60,751 nt of DNA from Rhodospirillales bacterium (GCA_016185145.1 JACPOB010000052.1:1-60751); one strand, 5' to 3'; positions 47,215-57,472 are shown, counted from the stretch's first letter. The notes: generated from the sequence alone by a model not told the origin. Made by a program: numbers and translations.

Positions 47215-47390
47215 TCGCGATCGATCTTCTTGCCGGCGATGTCGCGCTCAGTGCGCTCGCGAACGTCCTTGTCGGCTGCCTTCTCTGCCTTGGTGCGGCC
47301 GAAGCGCCGGCGGTTGGCGTCGGCCTCGTTCTCGCGTTGCTGCCGTGCCTTGTCCTTGCGAGCGCGTCGCAGGTTAACGATCTCCGCCAT
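47211..47390 (-). CDS. DUF4169 family small protein
   Basis: The 59-residue, highly charged protein (MAEIVNLRRARKDKARQQRE, ANRRRFGRTKAEKAA) matches the alphaproteobacterial DUF4169 family. The function is unknown; it is probably helical and basic at the N terminus. In many alphaproteobacteria it sits near an RHH-domain gene of the kind found here at 51541-51759, but the two are 4 kb apart in this window. Confidence 0.85.
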   Translation of the reverse strand: MAEIVNLRRARKDKARQQRENEADANRRRFGRTKAEKAADKDVRERTERDIAGKKIDRD

Positions 47391-47479
47391 GATCACGTCG
47401 TCCTGACTATCCTAAAATGTCTATGCCGTGTCGGGCGACGATGCGCTAGTGTCCACTGTCACGGCAGCGGGAGCGTTCC

Positions 47480-50400
47480 ATGACATCTACCACGCGCAAA
47501 CGAGTTCTGATTGGCGTCGGTGGCGTCGTCGGCCTGTTGATCGTGGCGCTGCTGGCGCTGCCCAGCCTGATCGACCTCAACGCCCGCAAGCCCGAGATCG
47601 CCGCGATGGTCAAGAAGGTGACCGGCCGCGAGCTCGTGCTCGACGGGCCGATCTCGCTGTCGATCCTGCCGACACCGACCGTGACCTTGAGCGGCGTGAA
47701 GTTCTTCAACGTGGCGGGGTCGAAGAACCCCAACATGGTCGAGGTCAAGACCGTCACCGTGAAACCCTCGCTCGGCGCCTTGCTGACCGGCAGCATCGAG
47801 GTCGACGAAGTGACGCTGGTCGAGCCCAAGATCGTTCTGGAGATCAACGCCGAGGGCAAGCCGAACTGGGAGTTCACGCCGTCGGTCGCCGAAGCGAAGC
47901 CCGCGGCGCCCAAGCCCGACTCGCCCAGGCCCGTCTCGCTCGGCCGCCTCACCATCGACAACGGCACGCTGATCTTCAGCGATTCCAAGGCCGGCGTCTC
48001 GGTGGTGGCCGAGAAGGCCAACTTCAGCGCCTCGGTGCGCTCGCTCGACGGGCCCTATTCGGTCACGGGCTCGGCCATCGTCAACGGCGCATCGCTGAAG
48101 CTCGACCTGTCGGTCGGCGCCAAGGCCGCCGACGGCCATGCTGTCGACCTCGCCCTGGAGGCCGGCGGCAAGCTCGGCTTCAAGGGGAAGCTGAGCGAAC
48201 TCGGCCCCAACGCACGGCTCACCGGCCTCGCCTCCAGCTCGTCGGACAACCTGATCGCCTTCGCCGACACGCTGATCAAGATGACCGGCCAGCCGCAGCC
48301 CGACCTGCCGCCGTTGCTCGCCGGCAAGTTCACCTTCGACGGCGCCATCGATGCCTCGCAGACGGCGATCTCGATCAAGGACTTCAAGCTGGCGCTGGGT
48401 CAGGACAATGCCGGCGGCTCGCTGACGCTGACCTTGAAGCCCGCGCTGGCGATCGAGGGCAAGCTCGCCGCCGACCGGCTCGACCTCGACCGCTGGCTGG
48501 CTGCGATGGCGACGCCCGCCTCACCGCAGACTCAGGCGACGCCGCCACCGGCCGGCGCCACGGCCGCACCGGCGGCGCCGGCGGGGCCCAGCATGCTCGC
48601 TGCGATCGCCGCCAAGCTGTCGTTCGAGATCGGCGAAGTGATCTACAACAAACAGCCGGTGCGCAACATCGCGCTCGAGCTGGAGGCGCGCCGCGGCGCC
48701 GTCGCCGTGCCGAAGCTCACCGCCACCCTGCCGGGCGATCTGGTGCTGCAAGCCCGGTCGACCATGTCGGGCGATCCCAACCGGCCGACCGTCGCCGGCG
48801 ACTTCAGCCTGGTCGGTCCTAAACTGCGCGAGACGCTGGCCTGGCTCGCCGTCGACGTCTCGGCGGTGCCAGCGAACAAGCTCACCCGCATCAGCCTCAA
48901 GGGCCGGATGTCGTCGGACGGCGGCAACGTGCAGGTGAGCGACGCCGTCTTCGAGCTCGATGATCTCAAGGGCAGCGGCGGCATCACCGTGACCTTCAGC
49001 GTGCCGTTGTCGGTCGTCATGCAGGTCAATCTCGACACGCTCGACCTCGATTCCTATCTGGCCGCGGCGCCTGCCGACAAGAAGCCGGCCGCCGCCGCAC
49101 CGGCGCCCACCACGACAGCCGCTCGCGCGGCCGGGCCGTCGGTCGGCCTGAAAGCCAAGATCGCCAGGCTGATCTGGAACAAGGAGACGATCGGCGGCAT
49201 CGATGTCGACATCGCGCTGCGTGGCGACACGCTGCGGCTGAACGACGTCAAGGTCTCCAACCTCGCCGGCGCGCGGTTGGCCGTGCGCGGCACCGTCGCC
49301 AACTACAACGCCGCTCAGCCTCGGCCCGACATCGCTTTCAATTTCGAGGCGCCGGACATGGACCGCGTGCTGAAGCTCGTCGGCGCCACGCCAGCCGGGC
49401 TGGGCGCGGTGACGGCTTCGGGCGGCGTGGCCGGCAGCCTCGAGCAGGTCGCGCTGCGCGAATTCGCCGTGAACGCCGCCGGCCAGAGCCTGCGCGCCAC
49501 CGGGACGCTGGCGCTACCTGGCGCGGCGCAGGGGACGCCCAAGTCGGCGGCATACAAGGGCAGCCTGACGCTGAACGGCCAGACGTTGGACGGCTCGATC
49601 GAGGCCGCGCTCGGCGCCCGGCCGCACATCACGGCCGATCTCAAGGCCAACGTGCTCGACCTCGACAAGATCGGCGGCAGTGATGCTCCGGCACCGTGGG
49701 CGCCGCCGCGCGGCCAGCAGGCGGCGACCAAGGGGATCGACACGGGCCCGCTGCGCAGCATCGACGGCAATTTCAAGCTGGCGGCGGCGACCCTGGTCAG
49801 CCCGCCCTTGCGCATCGGCAATGCCGACCTGGCGGCGACCTTGAAGGACGGCGTGCTCACCATCTCGCACTTCAAGGGCGCGCTCTACGGCGGCTCGCTC
49901 AATTTCGCCGGCGTGGTCAATGCCAGCCAGCCGGCGCTCGCCGTCGATCTCAAGGGCGACGCGACCGGCATCGTGCTCGGCGAGATGCTGCGCAGCACGC
50001 GCGGCAGCAACCAGTTCGGCAGCAGCATCAAGGTGACCATCGACGGCCGACTGAACGCCACCGGCATCTCCGTGCGGGCAGGCGGCACGACCTCCGACCA
50101 GCTCCGCAACTCGCTGGCCGGCGGCGCCAACCTCGGCGGCCACGTCTTTGTCGGCGCCGACGAGGCGCTGCGCTTCATCGGCGGGGCCCTGGCCGGGGCG
50201 GCCGGCGGCGTGATCGACAACACGCTCGGCAATGTGCTGGGCATCGTCGGTCAGCGCGGGCTCAGCCCGACCGCCCTGTTGAATGCGATCCAGCTGGTGC
50301 TCAATCGATTCGTCAACCACGACAGCCCGATCGGAGGCCGCATCGACATCGCGGGCGGCGTGCTGACCGACAAAGGATTGGTTGTGCAGGGCAACCGCGC

Positions 50401-50716
50401 CACCGCCAACATTTCAACGCGCACCAATCTCGCGGCGTCGACGACCGACACCACGATCAACTTCATGATCGCAGAGGATTCCTCGGCGCCCTACATCATC
50501 ACGACCGCGCGTGGATCGCTCTCCTCGCCGTCGCTCGGCGTCACGCGCGGCACGGCCAGGGATCCGGCGGGCATGACCAGCACTCTGCCGGGCGTGGGCA
50601 ACATTCCGGGCGTCGGCAACTTGATCCCGGGGCAGGGGGGAGGCCAGAGTGGCGGCCAGCAACGTTCCCCCATTCCCAACATCCCATTGCCCATTCCCAA
50701 TATCTTCGGCCGCTAG
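47480..50716 (+). CDS. AsmA-family protein
   Basis: The 1078-residue protein has an N-terminal membrane anchor (VLIGVGGVVGLLIVALLALP) and the AsmA N-terminal domain (GPISLSILPTPTVTLSGVKF, GKPNWEF). A long beta-rich body and a C-terminal AsmA-like domain (FNIKLAAA-type segment FKLAAATLVSPPLRIGNADL, ALYGGSLNF) follow. Low-complexity Ala/Pro linkers occur at about 355-375 and 530-550. AsmA-like proteins are thought to bridge lipid transport between inner and outer membranes. The Gly/Pro-rich C terminus (GVGNIPGVGNLIPGQGG) is unusual. Confidence 0.88.
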   Translation: MTSTTRKRVLIGVGGVVGLLIVALLALPSLIDLNARKPEIAAMVKKVTGRELVLDGPISLSILPTPTVTLSGVKFFNVAGSKNPNMVEVKTVTVKPSLGALLTGSIEVDEVTLVEPKIVLEINAEGKPNWEFTPSVAEAKPAAPKPDSPRPVSLGRLTIDNGTLIFSDSKAGVSVVAEKANFSASVRSLDGPYSVTGSAIVNGASLKLDLSVGAKAADGHAVDLALEAGGKLGFKGKLSELGPNARLTGLASSSSDNLIAFADTLIKMTGQPQPDLPPLLAGKFTFDGAIDASQTAISIKDFKLALGQDNAGGSLTLTLKPALAIEGKLAADRLDLDRWLAAMATPASPQTQATPPPAGATAAPAAPAGPSMLAAIAAKLSFEIGEVIYNKQPVRNIALELEARRGAVAVPKLTATLPGDLVLQARSTMSGDPNRPTVAGDFSLVGPKLRETLAWLAVDVSAVPANKLTRISLKGRMSSDGGNVQVSDAVFELDDLKGSGGITVTFSVPLSVVMQVNLDTLDLDSYLAAAPADKKPAAAAPAPTTTAARAAGPSVGLKAKIARLIWNKETIGGIDVDIALRGDTLRLNDVKVSNLAGARLAVRGTVANYNAAQPRPDIAFNFEAPDMDRVLKLVGATPAGLGAVTASGGVAGSLEQVALREFAVNAAGQSLRATGTLALPGAAQGTPKSAAYKGSLTLNGQTLDGSIEAALGARPHITADLKANVLDLDKIGGSDAPAPWAPPRGQQAATKGIDTGPLRSIDGNFKLAAATLVSPPLRIGNADLAATLKDGVLTISHFKGALYGGSLNFAGVVNASQPALAVDLKGDATGIVLGEMLRSTRGSNQFGSSIKVTIDGRLNATGISVRAGGTTSDQLRNSLAGGANLGGHVFVGADEALRFIGGALAGAAGGVIDNTLGNVLGIVGQRGLSPTALLNAIQLVLNRFVNHDSPIGGRIDIAGGVLTDKGLVVQGNRATANISTRTNLAASTTDTTINFMIAEDSSAPYIITTARGSLSSPSLGVTRGTARDPAGMTSTLPGVGNIPGVGNLIPGQGGGQSGGQQRSPIPNIPLPIPNIFGR

Positions 50717-50723
50717 AGGATCC

Positions 50724-51554
50724 ATGCTCGATCGTCTGTTGTCCGTGCTTAAAGCACGGTTCGGTTCCGCGCCTGCGCTCACGGAAGCGCCGCAAGGCGT
50801 CGATGTCCTGGCCGACATGGCCAACCGCCGCGTCATGCGGCGCTATCTCGACAAGCCGGTCGATCCGGTGCTGCTCGACACGCTCTGCGCCGTGGCGCTG
50901 TCGGCGCCGTCCAAGTCCGACCTGCAGCAGGCCGACATCGTCGTCGTCACCGACAAGGCGCAGCGCGCCGTGCTCGATGAGCTGGCGCCGGGCAATCCCT
51001 GGATGAAGGCGGCGCCCGCCGTCCTCGTGTTCTGCGGCAACAACCGCCGCCAGCGGCTAGCCTTCGACTGGCGCGGCCGGCCCTACGTCAACGACCACCT
51101 CGATCCGTTCTTCAATGCCTCGGTCGATGCCGCCATCGTGCTGGCAACCTTCGTCGCCGCGGCCGACCGCGTCGGGCTGGGGACCTGCCCGATCAGCACG
51201 CTGCGCAACAAGGCCGGCAAGGTCTCCGACCTTTTGGGGTTGCCGGACCACGTCTTCCCGGTGGCCGGCCTGGGCGTCGGCTGGCCGTCCTTCGCCGGGG
51301 TGATGAGCCCCCGGCTGGGGCTCGACGTCACCGTCCATCACGACCGCTACGACGAGACCGGGCTCGAGGAGAAGGTCGCAGCCTACGACAGGCGCCGCCG
51401 CGCCGTGCAGCCCTATGCCCAGCAGCGCCACGTCGACAAATTCGGCGAAGACCCGGACTACGGCTGGTCGGAAGACAAGGTGCGGCAATATTCGGTGCCG
51501 GACCGGGCCGATTTCGGCGCATTCGTGCGCGGCAAAGGCTTCAAACTCGACTGA
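50724..51554 (+). CDS. Nitroreductase-family flavoprotein
   Basis: The 276-residue protein has the nitroreductase fold: RRVMRRYLDKPVDPVLLDTL and ALSAPSKSDLQQ at the FMN site, then AAIVLATFVAAADRVGLGTC and VAGLGVGWP. A long C-terminal part (QPYAQQRHVDKFGEDPDYGW) is typical of the NfsA-like subgroup. It reduces nitro or quinone compounds with NAD(P)H. It starts 7 bp after the AsmA gene and is likely co-transcribed. It converges with the RHH gene, overlapping it by 14 bp. Confidence 0.88.
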   Translation: MLDRLLSVLKARFGSAPALTEAPQGVDVLADMANRRVMRRYLDKPVDPVLLDTLCAVALSAPSKSDLQQADIVVVTDKAQRAVLDELAPGNPWMKAAPAVLVFCGNNRRQRLAFDWRGRPYVNDHLDPFFNASVDAAIVLATFVAAADRVGLGTCPISTLRNKAGKVSDLLGLPDHVFPVAGLGVGWPSFAGVMSPRLGLDVTVHHDRYDETGLEEKVAAYDRRRRAVQPYAQQRHVDKFGEDPDYGWSEDKVRQYSVPDRADFGAFVRGKGFKLD

Positions 51555-51759
51555 TCGTTCGTTTCCTGAGCTCGTCGAGCACGAAAAGACGCAGGGCGCT
51601 GGAAAGATTGCCGGGGCTGCGACCATGGTCGATCTCGGCCACCAGGGCGTTCAGCGACAGGCCGCGCTGCCCGGCTATGGCCGAAAGCTCGGCCCAGAAC
51701 GCATCCTCGAGGGAAACCGAGGTGCGATGGCCGTCGATTGTGACCGAGCGCTTGCGCAT
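51541..51759 (-). CDS. Ribbon-helix-helix domain protein
   Basis: The 72-residue protein (KRSVTIDGHRTSVSLEDAFW, SLNALVAEIDHGRSPGNLSS, ALRLFVLDELR) fits the alphaproteobacterial RHH_4-type family of small putative DNA-binding proteins. The first strand (SVTIDGHRTSVSL) and following helices match the Arc/MetJ fold. The target is unknown. It is divergent from typA across 105 bp. Confidence 0.85.
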   Translation of the reverse strand: MRKRSVTIDGHRTSVSLEDAFWAELSAIAGQRGLSLNALVAEIDHGRSPGNLSSALRLFVLDELRKRTISRV

Positions 51760-51864
51760 GGCCCGACTGTGGCAGCGGCAGGACGCCGCCTCAACCTGCC
51801 TTGCCGCCGTCACAGAGCGTGCGTATAAGCGCGACCCAGAAAACCCCCCTCCGGACAATATCTT

Positions 51865-53572
51865 ATGGATATCCGAAACGTCGCGATCATCGCGCACGTC
51901 GACCATGGCAAGACGACGCTGGTGGACTGCCTTTTGAAGCAGTCGGGCACCTTCCGCGAAAACCAGCAGGTCGCCGAGCGCGCCATGGACTCCAACGACC
52001 TGGAGCGTGAGCGCGGCATCACCATCCTCGCCAAGGCGACCTCGGTCGTCTGGAAGGGCACGCGCGTCAACATCGTCGACACGCCGGGCCACGCCGATTT
52101 CGGCGGCGAGGTCGAGCGCATCCTCTCCATGGTCGACGGCGTGGTCCTGCTGGTCCGACGAGGTGTTCGACCTGTTCTCCGCGTTGGAGGCCAACGACCA
52201 GCAGCTCGATTTTCCCACTTTGTTCGCGTCTGCCCGCCAGGGCTGGGCAGCGACGTCGCTCGAGGCCGAGCACAAGGACATGGAGCCGCTGTTCGACCTC
52301 ATCCTGCGCCATGTGCCGCCGCCGCACATCGAGGCCGACAAGCCGTTCCGCATGCTGGTCACGACGCTGGAGTCCGATCCGTTCCTCGGCCGCATCCTGA
52401 CCGGGCGCATCAACTCCGGCATGCTCAAGCCCAACACCGTCCTGAAGTCGCTGAGCCGCGACGGCAGAGAGATCGAGCAGACCCGCGTCACCAAGGTGCT
52501 GGCCTTCCGAGGCCTCGAACGCGTCGCGCTCGACAGCGCCGAGGCTGGCGACATCGTGGCCGTGGCGGGCTTCAAGAACGCGACCGTGGCCGACACGATC
52601 TGCGACCTCGCCGTCGAATGGGCGCTGCCGGGCCAGCCGGTCGATCCGCCGACGCTCGCCATGACCTTCTCGGTGAACGACTCGCCGCTCGCCGGCAAGG
52701 AAGGCGACAAGGTCACGACCCGCATGATCCGCGCCCGCCTGATGCGCGAGGCCGAGGGCAACGTCGCCATCCGCGTCAGCGACACCGAGAACGCCGATTC
52801 CTACGAAGTCGCCGGCCGAGGCGAACTGCAGCTCGGCGTGCTGATCGAGACCATGCGCCGCGAGGGCTTCGAGCTCGCGGTCGGCCGCCCGCGCGTGCTC
52901 TTCCAGAACGACTCGATCACCGGCCAGCGACTGGAGCCGATCGAGGAAGTGGTGATCGATGTCGACGACGCCTATACCGGCGTCGTGGTCGAGCAGATCT
53001 CCCTGCGCAAGGGCGAGCTGCAGGACATGCGCCCGTCGGGCGCCGGCAAGACCCGCCTGGTGTTCTACGCCCCGTCGCGCGGTCTGATCGGCTATCACGG
53101 CGAGTTCTTGACCGACACGCGCGGCACCGGCGTCATGAACCGCATCTTCCACGAATACGGTCCCTATCGAGGCCCGATCGCCGGCCGGCGCAACGGCGCG
53201 TTGATCGCCAACGACGAGGGCACCGCGGTCGCCTACGCCCTGTGGAACCTCGAGGAACGCGGCCCGATGTTCATCGACCCGGGCGTGCAGGTCTACAAGG
53301 GCATGCTGATCGGTGAGCACAGCCGCGGCAACGATCTCGACGTCAATGTACTGAAGGGCAAGCAGCTCACCAACATCCGCGCCGCCGGCAAGGACGAGGC
53401 GGTGCGGCTGACCCCGCCGCGCCGCATGTCGCTCGAACAGGCGATCGCCTATATCGAGGACGACGAATTGGTCGAGGTGACGCCGAAGTCGATTCGTCTG
53501 CGCAAGCGCTTCCTCCATCCCGAGGATCGCAAACGCGCCAAGAAGCAGGCCGCCGCCGCGGCCGCAGAGTAG
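51865..53572 (+). pseudogene. typA: typA/bipA GTPase gene with internal deletion and frameshift
   Basis: TypA/BipA is a ribosome-associated translational GTPase. Frame one (51865-52155) encodes G1 [10 protein letters not shown]2 region [14 protein letters not shown]3 DTPGHADF and MVDGVVLLV. The sequence then jumps directly to [14 protein letters not shown] in another frame (from 52157), which continues intact to 53572 through the elongation-factor domains and the C-terminal domain ([20 protein letters not shown]). The segment expected between them (DAAEGPMPQ through the G4 NKxD), about 37-42 residues, is missing. The lost length must be 2 mod 3. Either the gene is broken or the assembly dropped about 110-130 bases. 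Confidence 0.85.
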
Positions 53573-53602
53573 TAGCGAAGCAGAGAGTAGGAAGGAGTGA
53601 CA

Positions 53603-53971
53603 TTGAACAACCGCGATACCTTCGCCGACCGCCTTGAGAATGCCGCCAAGGCCAAGCAAGCCCTGCTCGAACGGGCGCGCGCCAACGACCGTAGCAACGA
53701 TCCCGAGTTCATCGCCCGCCAGGAAGCGCGCGCCGCCGCGGCCCGCGCCCGCGAGGAGCGTGAGACCGAGCAGCGCAATGCCAAGCGCGCCGAGCGCGAG
53801 GCCGCGAAGGCCAAGGCGATTGCCGAACGCGAGGCCGCGAAGGCCGCGCAGGCTGCCCGCGAGGCCGAAGAGGCCAAGAAGTCTCTGCGTGCGCAGCTCG
53901 AGCTGCTCGCGGCGCAGAAGGCGACCCGCGACGCTCGCTACGCCGCCCGCAAGGCGCGCAAGAAGGGCTAG
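53603..53971 (+). CDS. DUF6481 family charged coiled-coil protein
   Basis: The 122-residue protein is almost entirely helical and rich in Ala, Arg, Lys and Glu (REERETEQRNAKRAEREAAK...). It ends in RDARYAARKARKKG, the pattern of DUF6481. TTG at 53603 is preferred over GTG at 53597 because it lies five bases after AAGGAG. The function is unknown; a nucleic-acid or ribosome association is plausible from charge alone. It follows typA by 30 bp. Confidence 0.8.
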   Translation: MNNRDTFADRLENAAKAKQALLERARANDRSNDPEFIARQEARAAAARAREERETEQRNAKRAEREAAKAKAIAEREAAKAAQAAREAEEAKKSLRAQLELLAAQKATRDARYAARKARKKG

Positions 53972-53977
53972 ACATAA

Positions 53978-54086
53978 CCTCACCCTGAGGAGCACCGCGA
54001 AGCGATGCGTCTCTAAGGGTGGGAACCAGTCTTGATTTTGCACACCCTTCGAGACGCCGCACTTCGTGCGGCTCCTCAGGGTGAGG
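53978..54086. repeat. Family B repeat, head-to-head pair
   Basis: CCTCACCCTGAGGAGCACCG...TCTCTAAGGGTGGG faces CACCCTTCGAGACGCC...GCTCCTCAGGGTGAGG over a 24-bp spacer. It lies between the convergent DUF6481 and VOC genes, 10 bp before the VOC stop, so it may terminate transcription from both sides. Confidence 0.8.
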
Positions 54087-54095
54087 CGGTGTGGT

Positions 54096-54773
54096 TCAGA
54101 GTTTCCCGCCGGTCAGCGACGCTCGCTGGCTGATCTCGATGTGGTTGCCGTCGGGGTCGCAGACGAAGGCGAAACGAACGGTATCGCCCAGCACGCGTGG
54201 CTCGCCGCCCGAGGTGCCGCCGCGCGCCAGGATGCCGGCGTACTCGGCGAGGCAGTCCCACACCTGCACCGTCATGTAGCGATAGCCCGGGCCGCGCCAT
54301 TGCGGGCTGCGCTCGACCTTGCCGCGCTCGGCAACCACGACCAGCGAATCGCCGCAGCGATAGCGGCCCTCGTCGATACGCTCGAACTGCATGGCCTCGG
54401 TCCAGAACCGGTCATGCTCGGCGGGATCGTTGACCTTGAGCAGGATGGCGATGCCCTGCACGCCGTCCGTACCCTTGGGTACCAGGGTCACCTTGTTGCC
54501 GTCCGGATCGCTCAGCGCCTGCCGGTGGCCCAAGCCTTCCTTCGCGATCTGCAGCCCGACGATGCCCGACGGCGGAGCCGCAGGCAGGGGATTGCGCGAA
54601 TGGTTCATCTTCAGGATCGAGCCGTTCATGTGATGGCGGTGCTGCTGCATGCCGCCGCCCAGCTTGCCCACGTGGTCGTAGGGCAGGCCGACCGCTTGCT
54701 GCCAGAAGGCGAGCTGCTCGTCGCGCTTGGTCGAGAACAGGCCGATGTCGAGATGCTGTTTGGCGAGATTCAT
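54096..54773 (-). CDS. VOC-superfamily protein (glyoxalase/dioxygenase fold), two domains
   Basis: The 225-residue protein contains two vicinal-oxygen-chelate modules. The first begins KQHLDIGLFS and runs through LSDPDGNKVTLVP; the second covers GIAILLKVND to CDPDGNHIEIS. The candidate metal ligands are His8 and the Glu of NHIEIS. The substrate is unknown, and glyoxalase-, dioxygenase- or resistance-type roles are all possible. It stands alone between the family B pair and an SH3 gene. Confidence 0.82.
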   Translation of the reverse strand: MNLAKQHLDIGLFSTKRDEQLAFWQQAVGLPYDHVGKLGGGMQQHRHHMNGSILKMNHSRNPLPAAPPSGIVGLQIAKEGLGHRQALSDPDGNKVTLVPKGTDGVQGIAILLKVNDPAEHDRFWTEAMQFERIDEGRYRCGDSLVVVAERGKVERSPQWRGPGYRYMTVQVWDCLAEYAGILARGGTSGGEPRVLGDTVRFAFVCDPDGNHIEISQRASLTGGKL

Positions 54774-55011
54774 GACGGCGACTGTAGCGCGGGGTTGTGC
54801 ATGACTGGCAAGCCCACCTCCTTCAGTACTTTAACCAGCTCGGTAAACCCTTTGAATCAGCTTGAGGAATCGCGGTTCAAGATATCGTGGCTCACCGAAA
54901 CAACTCATACAATCGCTGCCACGACTCCGTTCGGGCGCCAGCCTAGAACGGGCCTGGGTGAAGGGTCCGGCTGTTGGGGAATGGCCGGCCAAACATGTGG
55001 GAAGGACTACC

Positions 55012-55560
55012 ATGCTACGGGCCATCATCGGCACGGTTGCCGTGCTTGCGGGATTTGGCGTCATCGAGCGCTCGGTCGATGCCAGCACCGGCTCCGCCGG
55101 TTCATGCACGGCAACTCAGGCTTATGCGCTGCTCCAGCGCGGCGAGATGGTGTCGGTTCGTGCCGAGCCGACGCCGCAGGCGGCGGTGATCGGCACGCTG
55201 TCGGGCCGTGCGGCCCGCGGCGAGCTGGCGCGCAGCCAGGTCACCGTCACGGGCAGCCAGAGCGGCTGGGCGCGCATCGCGCTCAACACCGCGCAGGGGT
55301 ACGCCGGCAACGGCGCTGCGCCCCAGTCGTTCGGCTGGGTGCCGGCCGATTTGCTGACGGTCGACGCCCGTGTCGACGGCACGATCACGGTCTACGACCG
55401 GCCGGGCCTTCTGGGCTCGGCGGTCGCCACCATCGAAGGCGACGACATGAAGTTCCGCGTGCTGGGCTGCCGTGGCAGCTGGCTGCAGGTTGTCAACGCC
55501 CGCCACGGCAACGTCTGGATCGACAAGTGGTGCGCCCGCGAAGAGGGCTGCCGCGGCTGA
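55012..55560 (+). CDS. Exported bacterial SH3-domain protein
   Basis: The 182-residue protein has a signal peptide (MLRAIIGTVAVLAGFGVIE) and SH3b-like repeats. The first has VSVRAEPTPQAAVIGTL and GWARIALN; the second has ITVYDRPGLLGSAVATI and GSWLQVVNARHGNVWID. Cysteines near each end (SCTATQAY, GCRGSW, KWCAREEGC) could form disulfides. It may bind peptidoglycan. The ATG at 55012 is preferred over upstream starts that give no signal. A strong terminator follows at 55626. Confidence 0.8.
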   Translation: MLRAIIGTVAVLAGFGVIERSVDASTGSAGSCTATQAYALLQRGEMVSVRAEPTPQAAVIGTLSGRAARGELARSQVTVTGSQSGWARIALNTAQGYAGNGAAPQSFGWVPADLLTVDARVDGTITVYDRPGLLGSAVATIEGDDMKFRVLGCRGSWLQVVNARHGNVWIDKWCAREEGCRG

Positions 55561-55625
55561 GAGTTTGGAAGGGCAACGGCGTCGTCATCTGGGGATTTGA
55601 CGGCACGTTGCGGGACAGCACACTG

Positions 55626-55660
55626 AACCCGGCAGGGCGACCTGCCGGGTTATTTTTTTT
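55626..55660 (+). terminator. Rho-independent terminator after the SH3 gene
   Basis: AACCCGGCAGG-GCGA-CCTGCCGGGTT, an 11-bp stem with tetraloop, followed by A and eight T residues. It is the clearest terminator in the window. Confidence 0.92.
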
Positions 55661-55675
55661 GCCGGACCCACTCGC

Positions 55676-55788
55676 GCTCTTCTGGACCGCGAGCCTCCGG
55701 CTCGCTCATGACTCATGAGCGCGCAAGATGCGCGCGGTCCGGAAGACCATGACCATGAGCGGGCCTGGAGGCCCGCGGTCCGGAAGAC
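55676..55788. repeat. Family A cluster (locus 6): inverted units between convergent genes
   Basis: GGACCGCGAGCCTCCGGCTC...TCATGA at 55683-55714 faces GAGCGCGCAAGATGCGCGCG-GTCC (55717-55740). A further GAGCGGGCCTGGAGGCCCGC-GGTCC unit follows at 55757-55781. The single units keep their own stem, although their bases differ. It ends just before the fumarase stop. Confidence 0.8.
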
Positions 55789-55789
55789 G

Positions 55790-57406
55790 TCAGATCTTCA
55801 ATTCACTGAAGAAGTCGTTGCCCTTGTCGTCGGTGACGATGAAGGCCGGGAAGTTCTCGACCTGGATGCGCCAGATCGCTTCCATGCCGAGCTCGGGATA
55901 CTCCAGCACCTCGACCTTCCTGATGCAGTCCTTGGCGAGGATCGCGGCCGGGCCGCCGATCGAGCCGAGATAGAAGCCCTTGTGCTTCTTGCAGGCGTCG
56001 ACGACCTGCTTGCTGCGATTGCCCTTGGCCAGCATGACCATCGAGCCGCCGTTGGCCTGGAACAGGTCGACATAGGAATCCATGCGGCCGGCTGTGGTCG
56101 GGCCGAACGAGCCCGACGGCATGCCTTCCGGGGTCTTGGCCGGGCCGGCGTAATAGACCGGGAACTGCTTGAAGTAGTCGGGCAGGCCCTCGCCGCGGTC
56201 GAGCCTTTCCTTCAGCTTCGCATGCGCCGAGTCGCGCGCCACGATCAGCGTGCCGGTGAGGTTCACGCGCGTCTTCACGGGGTACTTCGTCAGCACCGAC
56301 AGCGTGTGCGCCATTCCCTTGTTGAGGTCGACCGAGACGACCTCCCCCGAAAGCTGCTGCGGCTCGACCTCCGGCAGGAAGTGCGCGGGGTTGGTCTCGA
56401 GCTGCTCGAGAAAGATGCCGTCCCTGGTGATCTTGCCCACGGCCTGGCGGTCGGCGGAGCAGCTCACGCCCATGCCGATCGGCACCGAGGCGCCGTGACG
56501 GGCGATCCTGATCACGCGCACGTCGTGGCAGAAATATTTGCCGCCGAACTGTGCGCCGATCCCCATCTGGCGTGTGAGCTCCAGCACCTTCTTCTCCATC
56601 TCGCGATCGCGGATGGCGACGCCCCTGTCGTTGCCCTCGCCCGGCAGGTCGTCGAGGTAGCGCGTCGAGGCGAGCTTCACCGTCTTGAGGTTCATCTCGG
56701 CCGACGTGCCGCCGATCACGATGGCGAGGTGGTAGGGCGGGCAGGCCGCGGTGCCGAGCGTGCGGATCTGGGTGTCGAGGAACTTCAGCAGCGAGGCTTC
56801 GTTCAGCACCGCCGGCGTCTGCTGGTAGAGGTAGCTCTTGTTGGCCGAGCCGCCGCCCTTGGCGACGAACAGGAACTTGTAGGCGTCGCCGTCGGTCGCA
56901 TAGATGTCGATCTGCGCCGGCAGGTTGGTGCCGGTCTGCACTTCCTTGAACATCGAGATCGGCGAGACCTGCGAATAGCGGAGGTTGGTTTCCGTGTAGG
57001 TCTTGAACACGCCCCGGGCGATCGCCTCCTCGTCGCCGCCGCCGGTCCACACCGCCTGGCCCTTCTTGCCCATGACGATGGCGGTGCCGGTGTCCTGGCA
57101 CATCGGCAGCACGCCGCCTGCCGCGATGTTGGCATTCTTCAGGAGCTCCAGCGCCACGTACTTGTCGTTGGCCGAGGCCTCGCCGTCGTCGAGGATCGAG
57201 CGCAATTGGGCGAGATGGCCCGGCCGCAGCAGATGGGAGATGTCGTGGAAGGCCTGGGCGGTCAGCAGGGTCAGCGCCTCGGGCTCGACGGTGAGCACGT
57301 CGCGGCCGTTGAACCTGGTCACGCCGACATGGTCGGAGGAGAGTTTGCGGTAAGGCGTGGTGTCCTCACCGTGCGGAAACATTTCCTGGAACTGGAAATC
57401 GGGCAT
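55790..57406 (-). CDS. fumA: Fumarate hydratase, class I (iron-sulfur)
   Basis: The 538-residue class I fumarase is of the single-chain FumA/FumB type and interconverts fumarate and malate with a [4Fe-4S] cluster. Landmarks are the cluster-region cysteines in [28 protein letters not shown] and [12 protein letters not shown], and the C-terminal beta domain with [20 protein letters not shown]. The ATG at 57406 follows GGAGACGCCC and gives the standard length. It lies 66 bp downstream of sspB on the same strand, so co-transcription is possible. Confidence 0.93.
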   Translation of the reverse strand: MPDFQFQEMFPHGEDTTPYRKLSSDHVGVTRFNGRDVLTVEPEALTLLTAQAFHDISHLLRPGHLAQLRSILDDGEASANDKYVALELLKNANIAAGGVLPMCQDTGTAIVMGKKGQAVWTGGGDEEAIARGVFKTYTETNLRYSQVSPISMFKEVQTGTNLPAQIDIYATDGDAYKFLFVAKGGGSANKSYLYQQTPAVLNEASLLKFLDTQIRTLGTAACPPYHLAIVIGGTSAEMNLKTVKLASTRYLDDLPGEGNDRGVAIRDREMEKKVLELTRQMGIGAQFGGKYFCHDVRVIRIARHGASVPIGMGVSCSADRQAVGKITRDGIFLEQLETNPAHFLPEVEPQQLSGEVVSVDLNKGMAHTLSVLTKYPVKTRVNLTGTLIVARDSAHAKLKERLDRGEGLPDYFKQFPVYYAGPAKTPEGMPSGSFGPTTAGRMDSYVDLFQANGGSMVMLAKGNRSKQVVDACKKHKGFYLGSIGGPAAILAKDCIRKVEVLEYPELGMEAIWRIQVENFPAFIVTDDKGNDFFSELKI

Positions 57407-57472
57407 GGGCGTCTCCTGGCGCGCCGGGCTTAGAGAGCGCCTTCCCTGCCGCATCGACGGCCGAGCGTAAAG

